This document shows positions 5,529 to 10,182 of a stretch of 10,182 nucleotides of DNA, piece after piece. The DNA is from an uncultured Methylobacter sp. (GTDB taxonomy: Bacteria; Pseudomonadota; Gammaproteobacteria; Methylococcales; Methylomonadaceae), in NCBI GenBank assembly GCA_903831545.1, contig CAIKYI010000558.1:1-10182 (forward strand). The letters are read 5' to 3'. The translations under genes and the position numbers were made by a program. The notes beneath the pieces are model-generated. The model saw only the letters and a program-made list of their open reading frames with translations, was not told the DNA's origin and ran no database searches. How positions within the stretch are numbered: position 1 is the stretch's first letter; each line of letters starts with the position of its first letter.

Positions 5529-6380
5529 TTAATTTTTTTTACGGCGAGCGGTTCCTGCCATGCCTAAGATCGCACTTCCAAACAACCAAGCTGCAGCTGG
5601 AATGGGCACTGCCGCTACTTGAGTGATGGTCAGAGATACAGGGAAGCCGCCCATCGAACCAACACCACCACCGTAATCCTTATGCCCGGTCATGCCCAGC
5701 CAACCGGTGAGATACGGCCCCATCATGCCCAATCTGGTTTCGTCGGCATAGACCATCTGTTCCATGATTGTCTGGGTAACGTTTGTTGGGTCGTTTTTGT
5801 CAAATACCAGGGTAAAGAAACCGTTGTTGTTGCGCGCGTTATTGTTACCTATGAAAGTCGTAAGATTTAAGCCTAATGCCCACGCGTTGTTGGGATTGGT
5901 GTCCGGATCCGTGCCCCAAACGTCATAGCCTCCGCCCGCCACAACATCAGTGCTGTTCTTCAAGAATGTGGTCGCCGTCACCAGGTTGCCGTTGATGGTG
6001 GTCGGTACAAGGTTATCGTAAGTCAAATGCAGAAGTGGGTATTCATTGTTCACGTAACCGCCGGGTTTGTTATAAACCTCTGTCAAGTAACCCGAACCGA
6101 TCACACTGCCGCCGTTGGTACCGCCAGAACCCGTGCCATTGGCATCAAATCTCGTACCGCTCCACCCAAACATGGATTCACCCAGGAATCCGGTAAAGTT
6201 CGTTACATTAGTCCCGTCGAAGTCGAAAGAGCCGTTAAAATCAGTCCAAGGATTTGGCTGACCGGGTTGGGTAAAACCACCGTCGATAAATCTTGCGGTC
6301 ACATTGTAAGTGGACGCTTGAGCCAGGGTAGAACTGCCAGCCAGCAGCACAGCTATGGCTAATTTGGTATTTAGTTTCAT
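5529..6380 (-). CDS. Exported protein with VPxPA/PEP-CTERM-type sorting tag
   Basis: A 283-residue secreted protein. The start at 6380 is chosen because it opens directly into a signal peptide (MKLNTKLAIAVLLAGSSTLA, cut after AQA at 22) and has AAGGCG about 6 nt upstream; the open frame reaches 6506 but that extension looks non-coding. The C-terminus from 258, VPIPAAAWLFGSAILGMAG then TARRKKN, is a classic sorting tag. The mature part is unusually rich in Gly, Asn and Thr (several GGG and NNN runs; DTNPNNAW; NNNARNNNG), typical of extracellular matrix or surface proteins in this class. I do not recognise a named domain. The protein is not obviously homologous to its tagged neighbour outside the tag, though both tags begin at residue 258. 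The two genes could share a transcript, since the 96-bp gap contains no clear terminator. Confidence 0.85.
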   Translation of the reverse strand: MKLNTKLAIAVLLAGSSTLAQASTYNVTARFIDGGFTQPGQPNPWTDFNGSFDFDGTNVTNFTGFLGESMFGWSGTRFDANGTGSGGTNGGSVIGSGYLTEVYNKPGGYVNNEYPLLHLTYDNLVPTTINGNLVTATTFLKNSTDVVAGGGYDVWGTDPDTNPNNAWALGLNLTTFIGNNNARNNNGFFTLVFDKNDPTNVTQTIMEQMVYADETRLGMMGPYLTGWLGMTGHKDYGGGVGSMGGFPVSLTITQVAAVPIPAAAWLFGSAILGMAGTARRKKN

Positions 6381-6452
6381 AAGTACGCCTTGGTATATAC
6401 GATTAAAGTCTGAAGGAAATGTACGGTTTGCAAATGTCATGCACCGCAAGCC

Positions 6453-6498
6453 TGCAAAGATAACTCCCTGTATCGCTTGCCCTATATGAATATAGGGC
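6453..6498 (-). promoter_or_regulatory. Palindrome and weak sigma-54-like motif upstream of an exported-protein gene
   Basis: GCCCTATA-TGAA-TATAGGGC (6479-6498) is a perfect 8-bp-arm dyad about 100 bp upstream of the start at 6380. Just downstream on the minus strand, GG (6467-6466) and GC (6455-6454) are exactly 10 nt apart, and the -12 part reads TTGCA. That is the spacing of sigma-54 promoters, although the -24 half matches only at GG. PEP-CTERM gene sets in other bacteria are often driven by sigma-54 with the PrsR activator, so the motif is worth noting, but the match is weak. Confidence 0.35.
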
Positions 6499-6506
6499 GC
6501 TTTCAT

Positions 6507-6994
6507 TTAGACCAGGTAGCAATACGCTTTGTGGCTCACATATTAATCTAGCAAGAAACATGCCAATATATATGTTATTAATAAATAATGAATAATCACA
6601 AACAGTCAGTCGGCTAGTATGTTATTTCACATAATTAATAAGGCATTTCACCGAATTTTCTTCAACCGATTTCCAGCAAAAAAATATAGGATTAGTAAAG
6701 ACTTTGGGACCAGACTATTCACTCTCGTTGCGCAAATGTTGAATTTCGTGAAAGCCAGGTTTCTATTTAAGTTGAAGGCAGTAAAGAACCTATAAATTGT
6801 TGCAGGTTTGCTGTTACTAACTACAGCTCTTACCCCTGAAGCAGTCGCAGAGTCCACGTATAATCGAATGGCTCCTTAGGGGTTGTAACCATAAGACCGT
6901 AGTTTGCAATTTAACCCCCAAAAACATCAACTAATTTTAAAAGACCCACTTGGCATTTTTGCCGAAGGCAACTTAGCCAACGACATCCACCCAA
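6507..6994. other. AT-rich gene-free stretch
   Basis: No convincing coding sequence on either strand. The minus-strand frames at 6648-6857 and 6927-7193 show no domain, lack good start signals and have unnatural composition (the second contains a run of five Pro from a G-rich DNA stretch). Small hairpins occur around 6952-6971, where GGCA-TTTT-TGCC overlaps TGCC-GAA-GGCA. The left part to about 6660 is strongly AT-rich and lies upstream of the exported-protein gene. Confidence 0.45.
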
Positions 6995-7085
6995 CATAAG
7001 CCCTTTGCGATAAAAGAGGAAAGCGGGCGTGATGTAAGTGCTTTGGTAAACAGTGAGTTACCCAGCGGAGATTTAAGGGCTTATG
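6995..7085. repeat. Long-range 11-bp inverted repeat
   Basis: CATAAGCCCTT (6995-7005) and AAGGGCTTATG (7075-7085) are perfect 11-bp inverted arms 69 nt apart. Between them is a smaller hairpin, GGTAA (7045-7049) with TTACC (7058-7062). The right arm ends 35 bp before the structured-RNA candidate at 7120. It could be part of one element together with that region, for example a boundary or upstream domain, but no terminal duplication was identified. Confidence 0.45.
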
Positions 7086-7119
7086 GTGGGCGGGGGGAGG
7101 TGGCGGGTCAAAACCTTTC

Positions 7120-7289
7120 GTGCGTACCGCACACAACTTGAGGGCAGGAGCCCGAACGGGGACGGCAGGATGCGCAGGGATAGCAACCTTCAACGCGGGA
7201 AAGACCTGGGCTATGCAACGAGAGTCAAGGCGGCACTCACACGGACGTGTGTGCCGCGCAGCCAGGGACGGTATATAAAGGAGTTTTGC
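7120..7289 (+). ncRNA. Candidate structured RNA (HEARO/omega-RNA-like or group II intron fragment)
   Basis: A GC-rich 170-bp stretch with dense local pairing, in AT-rich flanks and without a convincing protein. Pairings in order: GTGCG/CGCAC (7120-7124 with 7128-7132); GGGC/GCCC (7142-7145 with 7150-7153), competing with CCCG/CGGG (7151-7160); CCTGG/CCAGG (7205-7209 with 7262-7266) continued by GCT/AGC; and inside that CGGCAC/GTGCCG with ACAC/GTGT (7231-7256). It ends with AAAGGAG (7277-7283) before GCGCAGCATAACG, as though a ribosome-binding site once led into an ORF whose ATG is now ATA. That layout suits the RNA that precedes IscB/IsrB nucleases (HEARO, omega RNA), standing alone here. GTGCG is also the usual 5' end of a group II intron, but no domain V was found. 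The family is unproven. Confidence 0.35.
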
Positions 7290-7308
7290 GCAGCATAACG
7301 GCCAGCTC

Positions 7309-7656
7309 TCAATTTAATCTAACGCTATGCCAGCAACCTTTTGCCATGCGGCGGTCTATCAATTCCTTATATTGTTCCGGAGGGGGTGGCATTTTTCTCC
7401 GGTGCCGTTTTTGATTACAAAATAAGCAAGCCGCAACAATGTTATTTTGTTTAGACGAACCGCCATCCTGATGAACTTCAAGGTGTTCGCCGGTACATTG
7501 AAAATGCTTGGCCTGGCCAGGAGTTATCTTGTATTTAGAGGCGAATTCAAGGAGGTCGTTTGACCACATGGGTTGGTTGCAATAAAAACAGTAACCGGCC
7601 TGGCGAGTAAAAGCGATAGAGCGTGGTTTTATGAGTGATTTTCGGGATTTTGCCAT
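7309..7656 (-). CDS. Small HNH endonuclease-family protein
   Basis: A 115-residue protein with an HNH nuclease domain of the zinc-ribbon-supported type. Motifs in order: CFYC (23-26), first zinc knuckle; CTGEHLEVHQDGG (54-66), containing the catalytic-site His and the E-H-L-x-x-x-x-D-G-G pattern; NNIVAACLFCNQKRH (71-85), containing the family Asn, the second CxxC and a His. The tail reads PPPPEQYKELIDRRMAKGCWH. All metal and knuckle residues appear present. The start at 7656 (MAKSRKSLIKPRS) matches where such proteins begin; the open frame to 7809 would be encoded by a hairpin-forming leader. The SD-like GGA (read at 7668-7666) is weak and lies in that hairpin. HNH proteins of this size occur as stand-alone nucleases or mobile-element parts; the target is unknown. 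The structured-RNA candidate lies just past its 3' end on the other strand. Confidence 0.8.
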   Translation of the reverse strand: MAKSRKSLIKPRSIAFTRQAGYCFYCNQPMWSNDLLEFASKYKITPGQAKHFQCTGEHLEVHQDGGSSKQNNIVAACLFCNQKRHRRKMPPPPEQYKELIDRRMAKGCWHSVRLN

Positions 7657-7661
7657 ATAAG

Positions 7662-7731
7662 TTATTCCGACTGAAATGAATAAAGTCCCCGTCATCTCAT
7701 AGTTGAGAATTGACGGGAACCAGTCGGATAA
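7662..7731 (-). promoter_or_regulatory. Nested hairpin leader covering the HNH ribosome-binding region
   Basis: Three coaxial stems can be drawn. The outer pairs 7662-7673 with 7721-7731 (11 bp, one bulge; TTATTCCGACTG with CAGTCGGATAA). The middle pairs CCCGTCA (7688-7694) with TGACGGG (7711-7717). The inner pairs TCTCA (7695-7699) with TGAGA (7704-7708). On the minus-strand transcript, the 3' side of the outer stem contains the only SD-like GGA, 9 nt before the HNH start at 7656. Folding should therefore restrain translation, suggesting control by a protein, temperature or a small RNA. Confidence 0.55.
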
Positions 7732-7779
7732 TTCACGAACTGGCACAACAGGCGCCCTATATGGGTATAGCCAGAGTAA

Positions 7780-7809
7780 ATTATATAGCTGAATAGCTAA
7801 CAGAAACAA
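7780..7809 (-). promoter_or_regulatory. Candidate promoter of the HNH gene
   Basis: A perfect -10 hexamer TATAAT is read on the minus strand at 7785-7780. A weak -35, TTGTTT, is at 7809-7804 with an 18-bp spacer. Transcription from here would give a leader of more than 100 nt that includes the nested hairpin at 7662-7731. Confidence 0.45.
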
Positions 7810-7965
7810 CCGCTAAAATGAAATCGGGGCAGGAGGTGTCGCAATTAGCCGATCGGCAATTTCCGGTAGCTGAAAGCTTTGCTGGAAATGGTCTGTCCAA
7901 TTTTTACCCAATTTAACTGTAGGCCAATAGGGAAGGGGCTTACAACGGATTATGACAAATAAAAG

Positions 7966-8000
7966 CCAGGGTTATCCACAGATTTTGTGGATAACCCTGG
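7966..8000 (-). terminator. Strong intrinsic terminator carrying two DnaA boxes
   Basis: CCAGGGTTATCCACA (7966-7980) and TGTGGATAACCCTGG (7986-8000) form a perfect 15-bp stem with a 5-nt loop. Read on the minus strand it is followed by CTTTTATTTG, so it ends the transcript of the 57-residue gene, 12 nt after its stop. Each arm contains TTATCCACA, the exact DnaA-box consensus, in opposite orientation. No further DnaA boxes or AT-rich unwinding element was recognised next to it, so terminator is the main call. Confidence 0.8.
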
Positions 8001-8012
8001 TTGTCAGACAGT

Positions 8013-8186
8013 TTACCGGCCAACAAGGCTACCAAAAATAGCCGTTAGCAAAGCTCCCAGCAGCGTCAAAATCAACATGGCCGGTATAGCCGCAATAACC
8101 CATTTGACCATGAATACCACCATCGACATGAAAGGCATTTGAATATCGGTCACTACGACATTCTGTGTTTTAGATTCGTCCATCAT
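8013..8186 (-). CDS. 57-residue single-pass membrane protein
   Basis: A short gene read from ATG at 8186 to TAA at 8015-8013. The N-terminus, MMDESKTQNVVVTDIQMPFM, is polar. Residues about 21-51 are strongly hydrophobic (SMVVFMVKWVIAAIPAMLIL, then TLLGALLTAIF), making one long membrane helix or a helical hairpin around the Pro. The end is GSLVGR. AGGA lies about 6 nt before the first ATG; the second ATG (8183) is also possible. A strong terminator follows within 12 nt, which supports a real monocistronic gene. Small proteins with the VVVTDIxMPF N-terminus and one hydrophobic segment occur in many Proteobacteria, as far as I recall, without a settled function. The role is unknown. Confidence 0.75.
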   Translation of the reverse strand: MMDESKTQNVVVTDIQMPFMSMVVFMVKWVIAAIPAMLILTLLGALLTAIFGSLVGR

Positions 8187-8322
8187 ATTTTTCCTGTTTG
8201 TATTTTTGATTTAGCCTTGTTGTTACTAACCAAAACAATATTTAATGTTTCAAGTTTAGCCGTAGTTTGGCTTAATACTTATCTTTTATACTAAAAAAAA
8301 CATTTTAGTAATTTCAGTGTCA

Positions 8323-8336
8323 TTTCATATCATACC
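8323..8336. repeat. Half copy of the AT-rich palindromic element (site 7)
   Basis: TTTCATATCATACC matches the right half of site 2 (TTTCATATCATACT, 1574-1587) at 13 of 14 positions. It lies between the membrane-protein gene and the recombinase promoter, far from the other copies, and lacks the left half-site. Confidence 0.4.
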
Positions 8337-8395
8337 GGCGTGTTTTTATGCTTCTTAATAGGCGTTTTTTTGCGTGGCATAACATAAGTTACGTT

Positions 8396-8424
8396 TTGCC
8401 ATTCTCACTAAAACTCTATAAAAT
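8396..8424 (+). promoter_or_regulatory. Sigma-70-type promoter of the recombinase gene
   Basis: TTGCCA (8396-8401) and TAAAAT (8419-8424) each match the consensus at five of six positions, with the ideal 17-bp spacer. Transcription should start near 8431, giving a leader of about 70 nt that contains the hairpin at 8449-8486. Confidence 0.6.
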
Positions 8425-8448
8425 AGTAATTTTAGTAAATACAGTATC

Positions 8449-8486
8449 CGTGGATTGGACCTGAAAATACAAATCAGGTTTCCACG
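8449..8486 (+). promoter_or_regulatory. Leader hairpin upstream of the recombinase
   Basis: CGTGGA (8449-8454) pairs with TCCACG (8481-8486), and ACCTGA (8459-8464) with TCAGGT (8474-8479), around a 9-nt loop and an asymmetric bulge (TTGG against T). It ends 8 nt before the GGAG ribosome-binding site at 8495-8498. It may be a leader control structure, or a recombination site with paired arms for the recombinase it precedes. Confidence 0.45.
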
Positions 8487-8503
8487 CAGCGAATGGAGCA
8501 CCG

Positions 8504-9436
8504 ATGACCGATTCAATTGAAACTGCATTCGACAGAACCCGAAAAGAATTCCTGAGCTTTTTGAAATACACCAAAGGCCATGCCGATACCACTTGCTACA
8601 ACTACCATTCTGATCTGGGTATATGGCAGCGCTGGCTGCTTGGCGCAGAACTCGACTGGCAAAACTGCGGCCCGACCAACGTCGAGCATTTTGTCGCACA
8701 TTTATCTAGGGAAGGGGTAGGGGCGCATGCCGTTGCTCGGAAGATTTCCTGCCTGGCCACCTTTTACCGCTGGGCCAAGCGTAATAATAAAGTACAGGAA
8801 GATCCGATTTACCAGATTGAAAAGCCCAAACGACCCCGGCGTATGCCGGTGTGGCTGGAAACCGAAGAACAAACCGCGCTGCTCAAAGCCACCCGCAACT
8901 ATGACGACATCCCCGATAACGTCTTTGGTCGCAGTCGCGAGTTTTCGATGGGGGTGCGTCAGCGCTATGAACTGCTGTTTGAACTGATCCAGAAATCCGG
9001 TCTTCGCATCAGCGAAGCCCTGGGGCTCAAAGTCCAGCATATCCGGGTCGTTGATGGTATGGCCAAACACGTCAGGGTGATAGGGAAGGGCAATAAAGAA
9101 CGCCAGGTGCCGTTGCCTGAATCCTTTGCCCGGGTGCTGGCCTTGTCGCTGAACGGAAAAAATGCCGACGATTATGTGTTCGCCAAAAAGCCCGGCGGCA
9201 AACCGCCCGGTCCCCATGCGGTCCGAGCCTATTTAAAGAAACTGATCGACAAGGCTGGCATTGACAAAAAAGTCACCCCGCACAAATTGCGCCACACTTA
9301 CGCCACCCGGCTGCTAGAAAAGGATGTACAACTGGTCGACATACAAGCCTTGCTTGGTCACGAGAGCATTGCCACCACGCAGATATATACCCATGCGGGG
9401 CAGGAGCGGTTATCCAAATTGGTTGCGGATATATAA
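8504..9436 (+). CDS. XerC/XerD-type tyrosine recombinase
   Basis: A 310-residue site-specific recombinase of the phage integrase/Xer family. The N-terminal SAM-like DNA-binding domain spans about residues 8-95 (FLSFLKYTKGH; SCLATFYRWAK). The catalytic domain runs from about 115. All six active-site residues are present: Arg168 (SGLRISEALGL), Lys195 (VIGKGNKER), His260 and Arg263 (TPHKLRHTYATRL), His286 (LLGHES) and the nucleophile Tyr295 (TTQIYTHA). The length is close to XerC/D (about 300), with a short insertion around 131-150 (NYDDIPDNVFGRSREF). GGAG lies 5 nt before the ATG, and a good promoter and hairpin precede it. It is probably a plasmid or island recombinase rather than the host's own XerC/D, judged from context only. 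The broken gene at 9448 follows 11 nt after the stop and was probably co-transcribed. Confidence 0.92.
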   Translation: MTDSIETAFDRTRKEFLSFLKYTKGHADTTCYNYHSDLGIWQRWLLGAELDWQNCGPTNVEHFVAHLSREGVGAHAVARKISCLATFYRWAKRNNKVQEDPIYQIEKPKRPRRMPVWLETEEQTALLKATRNYDDIPDNVFGRSREFSMGVRQRYELLFELIQKSGLRISEALGLKVQHIRVVDGMAKHVRVIGKGNKERQVPLPESFARVLALSLNGKNADDYVFAKKPGGKPPGPHAVRAYLKKLIDKAGIDKKVTPHKLRHTYATRLLEKDVQLVDIQALLGHESIATTQIYTHAGQERLSKLVADI

Positions 9437-9447
9437 GGGATGAAATA

Positions 9448-9912
9448 ATGGGCAATGCAAGTCGAAGCAAATAGCTAAAAAGACGGGAAGTTGAAGCGCT
9501 TAAAAAATATACCGGGGTCAAAATGTCGGAGGCGCTACTTACGGTATGCGAACCTTACAAAATCAAGGGCATGACGAATAAACAATACGACAAGCTTGTC
9601 TCTTTTGGCGCTACCGCCTGGAATATTGCTATTCTCCCTGAATCACAGCGCCCACAGGAATTATTTAAAGTAGCGCAACGGATTCCTGAGCTAAAAGACA
9701 TGGAACAAGAAGAATTTATCTGATTACTGACAAATGGCTTACAGGATGATTCCAGCGAGCGCGCAGTGATGTTGCAAGTATTGGCTGGTATGATTCAGCG
9801 CAAGTTAGCGATTTATCCTGCCGATGACCGGTCAGTGATCGATTTCTGGTTTGAATCAATGGAAGGAAGACCTTCGTTACAATTAAAATCAGGCATCGCT
9901 GCTACTGAATGA
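9448..9912 (+). pseudogene. Small unrecognised gene broken by two in-frame stop codons
   Basis: One continuous frame of 154 sense-like codons runs from ATG 9448 to TGA 9910-9912, interrupted by TAG at 9472-9474 and TGA at 9721-9723. Before the first stop it reads MGNASRSK; after it LKRREVEALKKYTGVKMSEA and later CEPYKIKGMTNKQYDKLVSF; after the second LLTNGLQDDSSERAVMLQVL and DRSVIDFWFESMEGRPSLQL. The frame stays protein-like and in register across both stops, AAGGG lies upstream, and the start is 11 nt after the recombinase. This supports a recently inactivated 154-residue gene. The ATG at 9523 could still give a 66-residue middle fragment. I do not recognise the family. Confidence 0.7.
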
Positions 9913-9982
9913 CAATACTATTTAAATCCATCCGCGACGCTAGCTCCCCAATCTGCCTATGCGGCAGAAACTGAAACCGTTC

Positions 9983-10182
9983 TGGTTCATCCCCACAGAT
10001 GTGGGGAACACAATTGGAGTACCGGTATACGTATCAGAAAAAACGGTTCATCCCCACAGATGTGGGGAACACCTATCTCAGCAATTTTGTATTCTTGTTT
10101 ATCACGGTTCATCCCCACAGATGTGGGGAACACATGTAAACACACCCGCGCCGGACGGAATAAACCGGTTCATCCCCACAGA
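9983..10182 (-). CRISPR. Type I-E CRISPR array, trailer end (continues beyond window)
   Basis: Three full 29-bp repeats (9983-10011, 10044-10072, 10105-10133) and a cut fourth (10166-10182) are separated by three 32-nt spacers (10012-10043, 10073-10104, 10134-10165). The 29/32 rhythm and the repeat, which on the minus strand begins GTGTTCCCCAC and ends GTGGGGATGAACCG, match subtype I-E; the stem is CCCCACA/TGTGGGG. By that orientation transcription is leftward, the crRNA 5' handle is ATGAACCG, and the leader and cas genes would be to the right. The left-most repeat differs at one terminal base (T for C at 9983), as expected of the trailer end. The spacers do not match elsewhere in the window by eye. 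Confidence 0.97.

Noticed and set aside
6648-6857. Minus-strand frame of 69 codons
   Set aside because: No start signal or domain, and it does not join any neighbouring gene.
6927-7193. Minus-strand frame of 88 codons with a run of prolines
   Set aside because: The prolines come from a G-rich DNA tract, there is no start signal, and the frame overlaps the inverted repeat and structured-RNA candidate.
7120-7289. RNase P, tmRNA or 6S RNA
   Set aside because: The conserved core sequences of these RNAs were not found; only a loose resemblance in one stretch.
7083-7298. Plus-strand frame of 71 codons over the structured region
   Set aside because: The region is dominated by base-paired motifs; the translation is arginine-rich without a domain and looks like a structured RNA read as protein.
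7966-8000. Replication origin
   Set aside because: Only two DnaA boxes, no iterons, no initiator gene and no adjacent unwinding element; a terminator explains the structure.
9448-9912. Programmed readthrough or selenocysteine at the two internal stops
   Set aside because: Two different stop codons, no evident stimulatory hairpin directly after them, and neighbouring genes use TGA and TAG as normal stops; mutation is simpler.

Overview
The window looks like an accessory region (plasmid or genomic island) of a gammaproteobacterium. The two secreted proteins carry C-terminal sorting tags of the VPxPAxxWLFGS type followed by RRK, which are especially common in methanotrophs of the order Methylococcales. 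That taxonomic reading is an inference. No rRNA, tRNA or core housekeeping gene was seen, and most genes belong to families typical of mobile or horizontally acquired DNA.

Layout. (1) Positions 1-653 hold the 3' end of an unrecognised gene, a likely terminator and an AT-rich gap. (2) 654-1510 is a type II toxin-antitoxin operon: a DUF1778/TacA-like ribbon-helix-helix antitoxin and a GNAT acetyltransferase toxin that overlap by 8 nt, with a perfect inverted repeat at the promoter. (3) 1586-4097, all on the minus strand, holds an unrecognised two-gene unit (4097 to 3548), a ParF/ParG-like partition cassette (3261 to 2313) and a decayed ChaN/Tiki-like gene (2311 to 1586). AT-rich palindromes built from GTATGA and TCATAC half-sites sit at every junction of this block and on both sides of the toxin-antitoxin operon. 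Three minus-strand reading frames take their stop codon from a palindrome. (4) 4578-6380 holds two exported proteins with sorting tags, in tandem on the minus strand. (5) 6381-7308 has no convincing gene. It contains a palindrome upstream of the exported-protein gene, an AT-rich stretch, a long-range inverted repeat and a compact GC-rich region (about 7120-7289) that looks like a structured RNA. (6) 7309-8186 holds a small HNH nuclease gene behind a strongly folded leader, and a 57-residue single-helix membrane protein with its own terminator. Each arm of that terminator contains a consensus DnaA box. (7) 8396-9912 holds a complete XerC/D-type tyrosine recombinase with a good promoter and leader hairpin, followed 11 nt later by a small gene broken by two in-frame stops. 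(8) From 9983 to the window edge is the trailer end of a type I-E CRISPR array transcribed on the minus strand. Its leader and any cas genes would lie to the right, outside the window.

How it fits together. ParF/ParG, the toxin-antitoxin pair and the recombinase are the standard tools for keeping and rearranging a low-copy replicon or island. The repeated palindromes are best read first as binding sites of the ParG-like ribbon-helix-helix protein (operator and centromere). Their exact placement at gene ends also raises the possibility that the left half was assembled as palindrome-bounded modules.
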